Below are positions 44,831-54,282 of a stretch of 64,000 nucleotides of DNA, piece by piece. This stretch comes from Hanamia caeni. GTDB lineage: Bacteria; Bacteroidota; Bacteroidia; Chitinophagales; Chitinophagaceae. Within the stretch, counting starts at the first letter, position 1. Each line of letters opens with the position of its first letter. The notes under the pieces are model-generated. The model was not told the origin of the DNA. It did no database searches and was given only the letters and a program-made list of their open reading frames with translations. Made by a program: the position numbers and the translations under genes. The stretch is taken from contig NZ_RJJR01000019.1 in assembly GCF_003721595.1 (NCBI RefSeq), positions 42,551 to 106,550 on the forward strand, in the 5' to 3' direction.

Positions 44831-46216
44831 TTAGAAAGGAAGACAAATTTCAAATTCTGTTTGGCCCGGCTGAGAATTTACTTTTACCTCCCCATTATGC
44901 TGAAGCATGATGCGGCTCACTACATCCAGGCCAAGGCCCGATCCCTTCCCCATTTGTTTGGTTGTAAAAAACGGGGCGAAGATATTTTGTTTTATCTCAT
45001 CAGGGATGCCTGTACCGTCGTCTTTGATGCTTACTTTCAAAAACCGTTCGTCATAAGAGGTGGTAATCGTTAAAGTGCCCTTGCCGTTGGGTTCCATCGC
45101 ATCAATCGCGTTATCAATAAGATTGGTCCACACCTGGTTCATTTCACCCGGAAAAATCTTTATGGCAGGTATTGTCGTATCGTAATTTTCTATCACAGTG
45201 ATATTCCCTTTCCTGATTTTATAATTCAGCATCGTTAACGTGTTTCGGATGCCGGAATGTATTTCAGTTAATTGCCTGTCGGAATTCTTATCCATAAAAG
45301 TAAAATTCTTCACAGCATTCACGAGCGTGGATATCCGATCTGAAGAAACGCGGATATCATCAGCCATTTTATGAGTGACCAGGTAATTGCTCACCCACTC
45401 CAGCAATACAGGGAGATGCGCCTTTGTAGAACATTCTTTAAAAACATCCAGCTCAGAAGTTGTAAAACCCCGCTCTGCCAATCCTTCGGGATCAGTATCT
45501 GCTAAATTGTTTTCGTATAGCCAGTCCGTTAGTTCATCTTCAAGGTTTGCCTGTTGCATCATTGATAATGGCGACGGCTCAGAATTGATCTTGTTAATAA
45601 TAAGCTTGCTGATTTTTTCAATCTTACCAGGTTCTATTTGCAGGTTTGCAACAGATTCGAACAGGTAAGGCAACCGGCTCACCTGGGTTTGCAACAAAGC
45701 GGCAGCACGCGAAATGGCTGCAGCCGGATTATTAAGCTCATGTGCAAGGCCCGCTGACAGCTTGCCAAGCGCAAACATTTTTTCATTCTGCTGTTGTATA
45801 GCCGTGAACTCGCGCACGCGGCTCAGCATCATGTGCACCATTGCCTCTATTAGTTGATAATGAGTTCCGAAGCCGGCTATTAATTTGTCTTTTGAACATT
45901 TGAATACACGTGAATCTTTTATTGCCTCGCAAAACGCGGGCGTAACGGTGGCTCTCGAATAAGGAAGATAGCCAGTTACCTGCCCCGGATCAAGAATGCG
46001 CAATTCTTTTTGCTTTCCCGATTGAACCGCACAAATTCTCATCTTTCCTTCCAACAAAATATAACAGGTAACCACCGGCTCACCGGCATTAAACAGTAAT
46101 TCATTTTTTTGCAGTTCCTGCGGTTCGCCCTGGCTGATAAGCCATTCCAACTGATCATTGGGAACCTGCTGAAACTCGCTCACAATTTTCAGATCTTCAA
46201 TGGTGACTTCTTTCAT
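44831..46216 (-). CDS. Histidine kinase with N-terminal cyclic-nucleotide-binding-like domain
   Basis: A 461-residue cytoplasmic kinase. Residues ~15-125 form a Crp-type cyclic-nucleotide-binding domain (NELLFNAGEPVVTCYILLEGKMRICA). Dimerisation/phospho-acceptor helix with H159 in GKLSAGLAHELNNPAAA. ATPase boxes: N (QVWTNLIDNAIDAM), G1 (DDGTGIPDEI) and G2 (GKGSGLGLDVVSRIM). No membrane segment or PAS domain is present. The stop is 17 bases before the start of the receiver-flavoprotein, so they form one two-component redox unit. The ligand of the cNMP-like domain is unknown. Confidence 0.92.
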   Translation of the reverse strand: MKEVTIEDLKIVSEFQQVPNDQLEWLISQGEPQELQKNELLFNAGEPVVTCYILLEGKMRICAVQSGKQKELRILDPGQVTGYLPYSRATVTPAFCEAIKDSRVFKCSKDKLIAGFGTHYQLIEAMVHMMLSRVREFTAIQQQNEKMFALGKLSAGLAHELNNPAAAISRAAALLQTQVSRLPYLFESVANLQIEPGKIEKISKLIINKINSEPSPLSMMQQANLEDELTDWLYENNLADTDPEGLAERGFTTSELDVFKECSTKAHLPVLLEWVSNYLVTHKMADDIRVSSDRISTLVNAVKNFTFMDKNSDRQLTEIHSGIRNTLTMLNYKIRKGNITVIENYDTTIPAIKIFPGEMNQVWTNLIDNAIDAMEPNGKGTLTITTSYDERFLKVSIKDDGTGIPDEIKQNIFAPFFTTKQMGKGSGLGLDVVSRIMLQHNGEVKVNSQPGQTEFEICLPF

Positions 46217-46397
46217 CTCATAAATAAATTTGTAGCAAGGTAGTTATTGAAACAAGAACAACAATCAATTTTGTTAGCATGCTTCGGAATTATAAAATCA
46301 ATTTTTCGGCACTATTGCGATAATTTCTGTACTAACATTTGAAATTGAATTTTCAATTCGACAAACAATTTAATTTAGCGAAAATTAATAAATAATT

Positions 46398-46979
46398 ATG
46401 AACAAGCTGCCTGAGCCTCATCAAACACTGAAGTTGTTTCTTTTATTGATTGGCTCAAAAGCGCCGGGACGAAACGTGGAGCAACATGATTTCTTTTTTG
46501 GCATTGCCCGGGAATTAAAAGAATTGGTTCCTGCTATAAAGGCTTTCTGGCCGGAAGCAGGCAGTACGCTGCATATAGACGCCTGGCGGGAAGTAACCAA
46601 AGTTGAAGATTATAAAATTGCTATCGGTTTAAAAGATGAAAAAAGGGAGTTGCAAAACAAATTATTTTTCATCAATCTTGGGGGATACCAGGCCAATAAG
46701 CTGGAAGAGCAGCACTATACAATATTGACTGTACAACCTACCCGCGCGCTTGCAATCAGCAAGGCAAAAAAGACAACGTTTTTTACAACAAATACGCTGA
46801 AGGAAGCCACCTCACACATTGATGATAAATATGGAATTGATGTTGATGATGTTTACCAGGTAGAAGATATTTTAATACCTGAACATAAATCAAAGTACAG
46901 CGTAATTATTTCAAAAGGAGAGGAAGTGGAAGAAGATAAAATCCATCCGGGCTATCTAAAGCTAACCAGCATGAAATAG
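46398..46979 (+). CDS. DUF1543-family protein
   Basis: A 193-residue cytoplasmic protein of the DUF1543 family: LFLLLIGSKAPGRNVEQHDFFFGIA at the start, LHIDAWREV, LFFINLGGYQ and YGIDVDDVYQVEDIL. No catalytic site is known. It is monocistronic on the plus strand and diverges from the kinase gene by about 180 bases. Function unknown. Confidence 0.85.
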   Translation: MNKLPEPHQTLKLFLLLIGSKAPGRNVEQHDFFFGIARELKELVPAIKAFWPEAGSTLHIDAWREVTKVEDYKIAIGLKDEKRELQNKLFFINLGGYQANKLEEQHYTILTVQPTRALAISKAKKTTFFTTNTLKEATSHIDDKYGIDVDDVYQVEDILIPEHKSKYSVIISKGEEVEEDKIHPGYLKLTSMK

Positions 46980-47027
46980 CAGTAAAGCAAAAAATAATAC
47001 CATTTTTTATTTTGCCAAAAAGTTAGC

Positions 47028-47456
47028 TTAGCTTTTCGATTGCACATAATCAATAACATCGCCCGAAGCTATAACAGGCTTTCCAGCTACATTGCCGTTG
47101 TACCAATAAATCCAGGCATCCACCACGCTCCCATCGTCGCAGTATACTTCAGACAATTCCCTCCTGTAAGTTGCAGTTTCATCCATTTCGGGGCTTACGC
47201 CTTCATAATCGTCTAACTGGCCAATGGCAAAAGAAAATTCATTAGGATCATTTATTTTATACAATTCTCCTTTTATAAAATAATTTTCATCAGTGGGTGT
47301 AGCTACGGGATAATTGCCTAAATCACTCAGCAGGCCTTTTACTTTTGCATTGCCTTCAAATGAAAAATACCTGCGTATGTATTCATATTTTTCACTTTGA
47401 AAACCCATCCGCAAAGAACTATATACAAATAAAAAATCTGAATGCGCTCTTTTCAT
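47028..47456 (-). CDS. Gamma-glutamylcyclotransferase-like protein
   Basis: About 142 residues from the ATG at 47456, chosen because the family core FVYSSLRMGFQSE begins there; an upstream ATG adds 13 unlikely residues. The GGCT/AIG2-like fold features are the Y-x-S/G-S/T-L loop, AKVKGLLSDLGNYP, GELYKI and QLDDYEG. Such proteins act on gamma-glutamyl compounds, but many have unknown substrates. Its stop is separated from the DUF1543 gene's by 48 bases on opposite strands. Confidence 0.85.
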   Translation of the reverse strand: MKRAHSDFLFVYSSLRMGFQSEKYEYIRRYFSFEGNAKVKGLLSDLGNYPVATPTDENYFIKGELYKINDPNEFSFAIGQLDDYEGVSPEMDETATYRRELSEVYCDDGSVVDAWIYWYNGNVAGKPVIASGDVIDYVQSKS

Positions 47457-47523
47457 TTTTAAAAACGATTTATACGAAAATAACAATAATTGCATCAGGG
47501 AATGATAATCCTGATTTTTGTGA

Positions 47524-48774
47524 TCATTTGCAATAATTCAAAACTGCATTAAAAATCTCTTTCCGTACGGGATTCACATTGTAATAAAAACCAGTGTCTA
47601 ACAATCCCATATTTTGACGGTTAATTAATAAAATAACAGAAATATTTAAAGACGGCACAATTACAATGCTTGTGCCTGTAAAGCCTGTATGGCCAAAAGT
47701 GCCTGCCGGCGCATTATTCATAAAAGAATCTTCTGTGTCCATCATCCACCCGAGCCCGTTTTTGAATTCATCCCTGGTTAAAAACAATTCAAGCGTTTTT
47801 TTTGATATAAATTGCCTGGCCCCCACTTTCCCATTATTCTTTAGCATATCAACCAGCTTTTGCAAATCATCTGTTGTTGAAAATAAACCTGCGTGGCCAC
47901 TGACGCCATGTAGTGCATACCATGCATTTCCATCATTTACCTCTCCACGCAAATTATAATGCCGCCAGCCGTTCCATTGATTAGGATCTATTTCTTTAAA
48001 TACATATCCCAGCGAAGAATCGTGCACCATTCTTGTCTCAAAAGGATTACCATGAGAAGTAGCAGCAAATTTTGCAAAGCGGCCTGCTGCAAGAGGATTG
48101 TAAGTGGTATGGTGCATGCCCAGCGGTTGAAAAATATATAGGCTGTCGAATTCCTCCAGTGGCATTCCTGAAAGTTTTTCAACAATCTCTCCCAAAAGAA
48201 TAAATCCAAGATCGCTGTACTTTCTGATTTTACCTACCGGATACGCAAGCGGCAATTCATGAATCAGCCTGTATGTTTCCTCTTTGCCGGAAGCGCGGTA
48301 AAAGAGCGGATACCACGTAATGAGCCCTGCAGTATGCGTAAGCAAATTGCGAATCGTAATTTGTCTTTTGTCGCCGCTGCCAAAAGCAGGAATGTATTTG
48401 CTTACAGGATCGTCTACATGAATTTGACCCCTGTCTACTAACAACATAATCGCCGTAGTAGTCCCTACTACCTTAGTCAGCGAAGCGAGGTCAAACAGGT
48501 CTCCAGGTGTCATCTTTTCGGGGTGAGCTAAAGGCTTGTTGTGGTAATCATTTCTTTCAGCAAAGCCAAAAGCCTTTTTGCAAAGGATTTCTTTGCCTTT
48601 CTTTATTTCAACTACCGCACCGGGAATTAATTTTCTATCCACCTGGCTTTGTAAAATACTGTCAACCGTATAGATGAGCTTTTGGTGTTTTGTGTTTTCA
48701 GAAACGTGTTGAGCTGCAGCGCCTGAAACCAGAAATGAGAAAAAAAACAAGAAGAAAAAATAATTATTTACCAT
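47524..48774 (-). CDS. Serine hydrolase, beta-lactamase/PBP family, exported
   Basis: A 416-residue exported serine hydrolase of the class C beta-lactamase/esterase family. Signal peptide to about residue 21. Catalytic elements are S98-x-x-K101 in FDLASLTKVVG, a YSD motif in RKYSDLGFILLGE in place of YxN, and HTG in GHTGFTG. Without other beta-lactamase hallmarks it is better seen as an esterase, peptidase or PBP-like enzyme acting on cell wall or ester substrates. Resistance is not implied. Confidence 0.88.
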   Translation of the reverse strand: MVNNYFFFLFFFSFLVSGAAAQHVSENTKHQKLIYTVDSILQSQVDRKLIPGAVVEIKKGKEILCKKAFGFAERNDYHNKPLAHPEKMTPGDLFDLASLTKVVGTTTAIMLLVDRGQIHVDDPVSKYIPAFGSGDKRQITIRNLLTHTAGLITWYPLFYRASGKEETYRLIHELPLAYPVGKIRKYSDLGFILLGEIVEKLSGMPLEEFDSLYIFQPLGMHHTTYNPLAAGRFAKFAATSHGNPFETRMVHDSSLGYVFKEIDPNQWNGWRHYNLRGEVNDGNAWYALHGVSGHAGLFSTTDDLQKLVDMLKNNGKVGARQFISKKTLELFLTRDEFKNGLGWMMDTEDSFMNNAPAGTFGHTGFTGTSIVIVPSLNISVILLINRQNMGLLDTGFYYNVNPVRKEIFNAVLNYCK

Positions 48775-48937
48775 TCATATTGGCTTTAATTAAAAGTACA
48801 GTAAAGCCATAAATATCTTTATTTTTTATTTTGAAAAATGAAGCGGCGGGCTCAACAATCAAGTATCATCAGCATACTGGTTTATTCGTTAAATACCTTT
48901 ATTTTGGCTATCTTCAGTAATAATAAATTGCACCATC

Positions 48938-49639
48938 ATGAAGAATATCAATTTTTTATTTACTGCCATTTTTCTCTTAACAGGTTTTATATCCTCTTCT
49001 CAAAAAATAGAAGGAGCCTGGCAAAATACCAGCGATTCAAAACAAACGGTATTGCTATACCAGGATGGATATTTTACACAAAGTGAATATACTCCCAACC
49101 GTTTTTTGCAAACCTGGGGCGGGCCTGCAAAAATTAATGATGGCCGCATGAATATTTTTATGGAGTTCAATTCAGCAGACAGCAATGAGGTAGGAAAAGA
49201 GAAATCGGTTATTGTGGATGTTAAAGACAATAAATTATCGATCAATGAGAATGGATCAGAAAAAATATATAACCGTATTGATGCTGGAAACGCGCCACTG
49301 GCCGGTGTTTGGAAAATAAGCGCCCGCGAGCAGGAAGGGAAGGTAGTGCCTATACACCAAACAGGCGCACGTAAGACTTTAAAAATGCTTTCAGGTAACA
49401 GGTTTCAATGGTTTGCCATAAATCCTGATACAAAACAATTTTCAGGAACAGGCGGCGGCACTTATACTTTTACAGACGGAAAATACACTGAAAATATAGA
49501 GTTTTTTTCAAGAGATAATTCGCGGGTGGGCGCGCGCTTAACATTTAACGGAGAACTCAAAGATTCACAATGGCATCACAGTGGGCTCAGCTCAAAAGGT
49601 GACAAAATTTATGAAATCTGGAGCAGGCAAAAGCCATAA
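48938..49639 (+). CDS. Exported beta-rich protein of unknown function
   Basis: A 233-residue protein with a signal peptide (ends FISSSQ, residue 21). Mature residues form two similar halves, each starting with EGAWQNTSD or AGVWKISARE and continuing as strand-rich lipocalin-like segments (IFMEFNSADSNEVG; GGTYTFTDGKYTENIEF). The duplicated 'GxWxxxxxE' start suggests two lipocalin-type domains. It is transcribed away from the serine hydrolase gene. No enzymatic residue was recognised. Confidence 0.75.
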   Translation: MKNINFLFTAIFLLTGFISSSQKIEGAWQNTSDSKQTVLLYQDGYFTQSEYTPNRFLQTWGGPAKINDGRMNIFMEFNSADSNEVGKEKSVIVDVKDNKLSINENGSEKIYNRIDAGNAPLAGVWKISAREQEGKVVPIHQTGARKTLKMLSGNRFQWFAINPDTKQFSGTGGGTYTFTDGKYTENIEFFSRDNSRVGARLTFNGELKDSQWHHSGLSSKGDKIYEIWSRQKP

Positions 49640-50192
49640 AAGCATTGGTTTTGTTAAATTAGAAATTGAATCTTTTTTGACTACACTTAAAAGCCAAATC
49701 TGGAATTAATTTAGTAACTTACCTACGATGTTATATTGTTACTTTGATTCACATTTAAGGGCGCTTTCCAGGACAGATGAATTAAATATTTAGGTGTGCT
49801 TGTTGAATAAAATTGGTTACCATCATTCTCCGAAAACCCAAAGGATGTTGCCGCCCCTTTCTTACAGAAAATATAAGTTGACAGATCATTAAGTTTATAA
49901 AGCAGGTTTTAATATAGCTAAGTGGAAATATTTGCCTGATACTTTTCGGCAACATTCACAATCTAAAATAAATCACATCCAATATTCTTGCTAAAAGCCG
50001 CCCCGGGAACGCCGTTGGTGTTTTCACCAATAGCGTTTTTTAATGGATAGCTTATGTTCAATACTACATACCAGTAAACCATGAAATAACAGTGATTTTT
50101 ATTTTAAACCTGGCTGCGCGAAATCATAGAAAATTTTTTCTACTTATTTAGCTCAAATGTATATTTTCGTGCGCTGTTCAAAATTGTTTGAT
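49640..50192. other. Gene-free stretch, nothing recognised
   Basis: AT-rich sequence between a plus-strand exported-protein gene and the VOC gene. No tRNA, repeat or clear promoter stands out. A 22-codon frame starting at about 49729 has no support. Confidence 0.4.
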
Positions 50193-50657
50193 ATGAAAAA
50201 AATTTTTGCCCGAATACTGCTGTTATTTGCTTTCACTATGATAGTTTCCCATACCACAAAGGCGCAGGCAAATGATCATCCATCTTTAAATCATGTGGCG
50301 GTGTATGTAAACGACCTGCAAAAAAGTGGCGATTTTTATAAGAGCATTGTAGGCCTCGAAATGATTCCCGAACCCTTTCACGACGGAAGGCATATTTGGT
50401 TCAAAATAGCGGCCCACAGCCAGCTTCATTTGATAAGCGGTGCCAAAACCGTTGAGGAGCATGATATAAATGCGCATCTCTGTTTCAGCGTTTCATCAAT
50501 GGAAAAATTCATTGATAATCTCACCAAAAACAAGGTTCCTTTTTATAGCTGGCAGCGCGAAGAGGGTAAGATAACAAAAAGAGTAGATGGCGTTCAACAA
50601 ATCTATTTTAAAGACCCGGATGGCTATTGGATTGAAATCAACAACGATACTTATTAA
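50193..50657 (+). CDS. VOC/glyoxalase-family protein, exported
   Basis: About 154 residues from the ATG at 50193, chosen because it opens a signal peptide (MKKIFARILLLFAF... TTKAQA); an upstream ATG adds 12 residues. The vicinal-oxygen-chelate fold is shown by LNHVAVYVNDLQKSGDFYKSIVGLEMI and by the final DPDGYWIEINN with a likely metal-ligand glutamate. Export is unusual for the family but occurs in Bacteroidota. Substrate unknown. Confidence 0.85.
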   Translation: MKKIFARILLLFAFTMIVSHTTKAQANDHPSLNHVAVYVNDLQKSGDFYKSIVGLEMIPEPFHDGRHIWFKIAAHSQLHLISGAKTVEEHDINAHLCFSVSSMEKFIDNLTKNKVPFYSWQREEGKITKRVDGVQQIYFKDPDGYWIEINNDTY

Positions 50658-51009
50658 AAAATCAGTCCGCACTTTTTCCCGATTTCTAAAGTCACTGCTC
50701 CGTTACTTAATGCAATAATCCTTTGCTCCTACGGCTTATATTTTTCCCTTTGATTTTAAATCAAATTAGGTTTCGTTCTAATACTCTAATCTTAAGCCCT
50801 GTACAGAAGTTGATTAGGAAAAGCCGGCGGAATGGTATTAGGCTGTAAACCAGGAAATAATTAAGATTTAAATTCCGGAACAACGATTGGAAATTAGCAT
50901 CTAACTGCATTATGTGCTAAATCATATAAGTGGATGATGAAAATCATTACGGCGGAAGAGCCAATTTAAGAACTTAGTAAATTACTCTAAAAGATCACAT
51001 ACTATACAT
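50658..51009. other. Gene-free stretch before the PAS kinase gene
   Basis: No gene, repeat or terminator was recognised. The promoter of the two-gene signalling operon at 51010-53655 must lie here. Confidence 0.4.
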
Positions 51010-52584
51010 ATGGCAGGGAACGAAAAAATTATAAGTACGAACGGCGACACGCGGGAATTAAAAATTACTTTACAGGAATTGGAAAAAGTGCAGGCTTTTC
51101 AAAAGGCCATATTGGAAAATGCAGGCGCCATGATAATTGCTACAGATGACAAAGGCACCATCCGGCTTTTTAATCCGGAAGCAGCCAAAAAGCTGGGGTA
51201 TACTGAAGAGGAGATTTTGAACAAAAAAACACCGTTGCTTTTTCATGATAAACAGGAAATCCGGCTAAAGAGGCAACAACTGATTGATGAGTTCGGTGAA
51301 AAAGAGTTTAATGACTTCGACGTTTTAGTGGAAAAAGCGCGTCGCAATTTGTATGCAGAAGAAAGGTTCAATTATATAAATAAATCCGGAGAAATATTTC
51401 CCGTATGGTTGAGCATTACGCAATTAGTAAATGGGCAAAAGGCACCTACGGGCTTTTTGGGGATTGCTTTCGATATTTCAGAAAAAATAAAAGCAGAACA
51501 AAAATTTAAAAAAACGGAGTTCCTGTTTTTACAGTTATTAAATAATTATCCGGATGGAACTATCAGCATCATCGATCGTGATCTGCATTTTGTGTACACC
51601 GGCGGCGAATTGCACAAACTTCTTAATGCAGATATACAAATGCTTATCGGAAACGAAATATTTCCATTCTTTCCCAAACCATTGCGTAGAATAATTTTTC
51701 CAATGCTGGAAAGCATTTTCCAGGATAAAATATTTATTACTGGCTTTGAGCTTCCTTATCAGATTGCGAATGGAACTTATATTATGGATGCATTTCCTTT
51801 AATTGAAGAAGATGGCTCTGTGAATAATATAGGGGTGATTATTAAAAATATTTCAATGCTAAAACAGGCAGAAAAAAATCTCCGTGAAGATTTAAAAATT
51901 GAAAGAGAATTAAATGAATTAAAATCCAGGTTCGTATCCATGGCCTCTCATGAATTCAGGACGCCGCTAAGCACTGTGCTTTCGTCTGCTTATCTTATAG
52001 AAAAATATACATCACAGGAAGATCAGCCAAAACGCGAAAAGCATGTGCAGCGAATTGTATCATCAGTAAACATGCTTACAGATATTCTAAATGATTTTCT
52101 TAGCCTTGGCAAAATTGAATCGGGAAAGCTGGAAGCAAAATTTACAGAATTTAATTTGCGCGACTTAGTGGCCGAAACTGTGGATGAACTAAAGAATACG
52201 CTTAAAAAAGAACAGCAAATAAAATATACATTTGAAGGCGAACCATCAGCGGTTTTGGATCCCTCATTGGTAAAACACATTCTTATAAATCTTATTTCCA
52301 ATGCAAGCAAATTTTCATCTGATTCATCCACTATTAAAATAAAAGCCTGCCGCAGCAATGGCCAAATCATGCTTGCGGTGAAGGATAATGGTATGGGAAT
52401 TCCAAAGGAAGATCAAAAGCACCTTACAGATCGTTTTTTTCGCGCCAGGAATGCCCAGGATATCCAGGGCACAGGGCTTGGGCTGCATATTGTTTTGAGG
52501 TATGTTCAAATGATGGATGGAGAATTTCGTTTCGAAAGCGAGGTAGATAATGGAACGAAATTTACAGTTACTTTTAAAACATAA
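51010..52584 (+). CDS. PAS-domain histidine kinase
   Basis: A 524-residue soluble kinase. PAS domain 1 spans about 27-160 (FQKAILENAGAMIIATDDKG, then GFLGIAFDISEKIKA), and PAS-like domain 2 spans about 172-290. The HisKA domain has H314 in VSMASHEFRTPLSTVLSS. The ATPase has an N box ILINLISNASKFS, a G1 motif VKDNGMGIP and a G2 motif GTGLGLHIV. No membrane segments are present. It is followed after 12 bases by the receiver-Crp response regulator, which is its probable partner. Confidence 0.93.
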   Translation: MAGNEKIISTNGDTRELKITLQELEKVQAFQKAILENAGAMIIATDDKGTIRLFNPEAAKKLGYTEEEILNKKTPLLFHDKQEIRLKRQQLIDEFGEKEFNDFDVLVEKARRNLYAEERFNYINKSGEIFPVWLSITQLVNGQKAPTGFLGIAFDISEKIKAEQKFKKTEFLFLQLLNNYPDGTISIIDRDLHFVYTGGELHKLLNADIQMLIGNEIFPFFPKPLRRIIFPMLESIFQDKIFITGFELPYQIANGTYIMDAFPLIEEDGSVNNIGVIIKNISMLKQAEKNLREDLKIERELNELKSRFVSMASHEFRTPLSTVLSSAYLIEKYTSQEDQPKREKHVQRIVSSVNMLTDILNDFLSLGKIESGKLEAKFTEFNLRDLVAETVDELKNTLKKEQQIKYTFEGEPSAVLDPSLVKHILINLISNASKFSSDSSTIKIKACRSNGQIMLAVKDNGMGIPKEDQKHLTDRFFRARNAQDIQGTGLGLHIVLRYVQMMDGEFRFESEVDNGTKFTVTFKT

Positions 52585-52596
52585 TAAGCACAATAA

Positions 52597-53655
52597 ATGA
52601 AAAAGATTTTATTAATTGAGGATAATGAGGACATACGCGACAATGCCGCAGAAATTCTGCAATTAGGCAATTATGAAGTAATCGTGGCTGAAAACGGAAA
52701 AGCCGGAATGGTGAAAGCCATGCAACACAAGCCCGATCTGATTATTTGTGATATTATGATGCCTTTCCTCGACGGCTATGGCGTTCTTCACGCGATACAT
52801 AAAAATGATGCGCTAAAAAATGTTCCATTCATATTCTTAACTGCTAAAACTGAAAGAAGTGATTTTCGCAAGGGGATGGAGCTGGGCGCTGATGATTATA
52901 TCACGAAACCCTTTACCGGCACCGAGTTGCTAAATGCGGTTGACAGCCGCCTGAAAAAAATAAGCAGCATAAAGGAAGAGCTTTCACGGATGGATGAACT
53001 TCAATACCTGATGAAAAATACACTAGGACAAGATGACTATCAACTGTTTGCCGAGGGGCGCAATATTAATAAATACAAAAAGAAGCAATCAATTTATTCC
53101 GAGGGCGACCGGCCCTACTACCTGTTTTACATCATTAAAGGCAAAGTAAAGACCTTTAAAAGTAATGATTATGGCAAAGAACTGGTAACCGAACTCTATT
53201 CAGAAGGTGATTTCCTGGGATATGTTCCTTTGCTGGAAGATACGCTGTACAAGGATTCTGCCGTTCCATTTGAATCATCTGAAATCGCAGTGATCCCACG
53301 GAAAGATTTTGAACAGATGATTAATAATAATAGAGAACTAGCACAAAGATTCATCAGGCTGCTCGCTAAAAATATTGCCGAAAAAGAAGAGCACCTGGTA
53401 AATCTCGCTTACAACTCTTTGCGAAAAAAAGTGGCAGACGCACTTGTGATTTTGTACAGGAAGTATTACACAAACGAAGCTCAGCCGGGAAGTATCGTTA
53501 TCAGCCGGGGAAGCCTGGCCTCCATTGCAGGCACAGCCAAAGAATCCATGATACGCACGCTCAGCGATTTTAAGAACGAGAAATTGATAGACATTAACGA
53601 TGATGGAAGCATCCAAATCCTGAATCTAAAAAAACTGGAATTGATGCTCAATTAG
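52597..53655 (+). CDS. Response regulator: receiver plus Crp-type cNMP and DNA-binding domains
   Basis: A 352-residue regulator. Receiver domain (1-120) with phospho-acceptor D52 (LIICDIMMPFLDG) and K104 (DYITKPF). A cyclic-nucleotide-binding-like domain follows (about 143-260: SIYSEGDRPYYLFYIIKGKVKTF). A Crp-type winged helix ends the protein (SRGSLASIAGTAKESMIRTLSDFKNEKLIDI). The fusion lets phosphorylation and possibly a small ligand act on one promoter-binding protein. It is co-transcribed with the PAS kinase. Confidence 0.93.
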   Translation: MKKILLIEDNEDIRDNAAEILQLGNYEVIVAENGKAGMVKAMQHKPDLIICDIMMPFLDGYGVLHAIHKNDALKNVPFIFLTAKTERSDFRKGMELGADDYITKPFTGTELLNAVDSRLKKISSIKEELSRMDELQYLMKNTLGQDDYQLFAEGRNINKYKKKQSIYSEGDRPYYLFYIIKGKVKTFKSNDYGKELVTELYSEGDFLGYVPLLEDTLYKDSAVPFESSEIAVIPRKDFEQMINNNRELAQRFIRLLAKNIAEKEEHLVNLAYNSLRKKVADALVILYRKYYTNEAQPGSIVISRGSLASIAGTAKESMIRTLSDFKNEKLIDINDDGSIQILNLKKLELMLN

Positions 53656-53717
53656 TACAATTTATCCATTTAGTTAACGCCTGAGTTATATTTAGAAATT
53701 ATTTTCTAAAATAAATA

Positions 53718-54125
53718 TCAGCCGGTTATTTGATTCCGGAAGCTAAGAAACGTGGAAACCATTGACTGAAAGCGCAAATCAGATTGCTTTAGCTCTTCAT
53801 TGAATTTTTTCATTTTTTCATTAAATCCTTCTTTTTGCATTGAGTCGTCCATTATTCTAGAAGACTGCTTTTGCAATTCAACGATTTCTTTTCTTAAATC
53901 ATTTGTTAGCTGTTCTTCATTAATAAAATTATTCTGGAACTCTTCAATCTGGTCAAGGCGGCTATTGTCAAAATTATTTTTGAGAATATCGGCAAGCATA
54001 TCTTTTAAAACAAGGTTTTCTTCCATTCGCAGGTACAACCGGGTTTTCCAGGCAGAAATTTCTTTCTTTAATTTTTTTAAGTGAGAGTCGCTGCCGTGGC
54101 CGCTATTTAATGTGTTAACAGTCAT
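53718..54125 (-). CDS. Coiled-coil protein of unknown function
   Basis: A 135-residue highly charged protein. Nearly all residues from about 15 to 130 are predicted to be helical coiled coil (HLKKLKKEISAWKTRLYLRMEENLVLKDML; NDLRKEIVELQKQSSRIMDD). No signal or membrane segment is visible. It lies next to hsp20 and ends near a signalling operon, so a stress-related role is possible. Function not known. Confidence 0.7.
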   Translation of the reverse strand: MTVNTLNSGHGSDSHLKKLKKEISAWKTRLYLRMEENLVLKDMLADILKNNFDNSRLDQIEEFQNNFINEEQLTNDLRKEIVELQKQSSRIMDDSMQKEGFNEKMKKFNEELKQSDLRFQSMVSTFLSFRNQITG

Positions 54126-54230
54126 AATAAGGCAATTGAAAATTTTATAAAATTATCATCAAACAACATCAGAAAGAGTAACACAAAACAGTTTCCTACC
54201 TGATATATATATCACCCAAAAATTTATTTA

Positions 54231-54258
54231 AAAAATACCCCGCAAAAAAATTGCGGGG
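54231..54258 (-). terminator. Intrinsic terminator of hsp20
   Basis: On the minus strand CCCCGCAA and TTGCGGGG form an 8-bp GC-rich stem around TTTTT, followed by TATTTTTT. It begins 25 bases after the hsp20 stop. Confidence 0.85.
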
Positions 54259-54282
54259 ATGTTTCCGGATGGATTAAGTTGA

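Noticed and set aside
47524..48774. Beta-lactamase resistance gene
   Set aside because: SxxK and HTG motifs fit the general serine-hydrolase family; YSD replaces YxN and nothing specific to true lactamases was seen.
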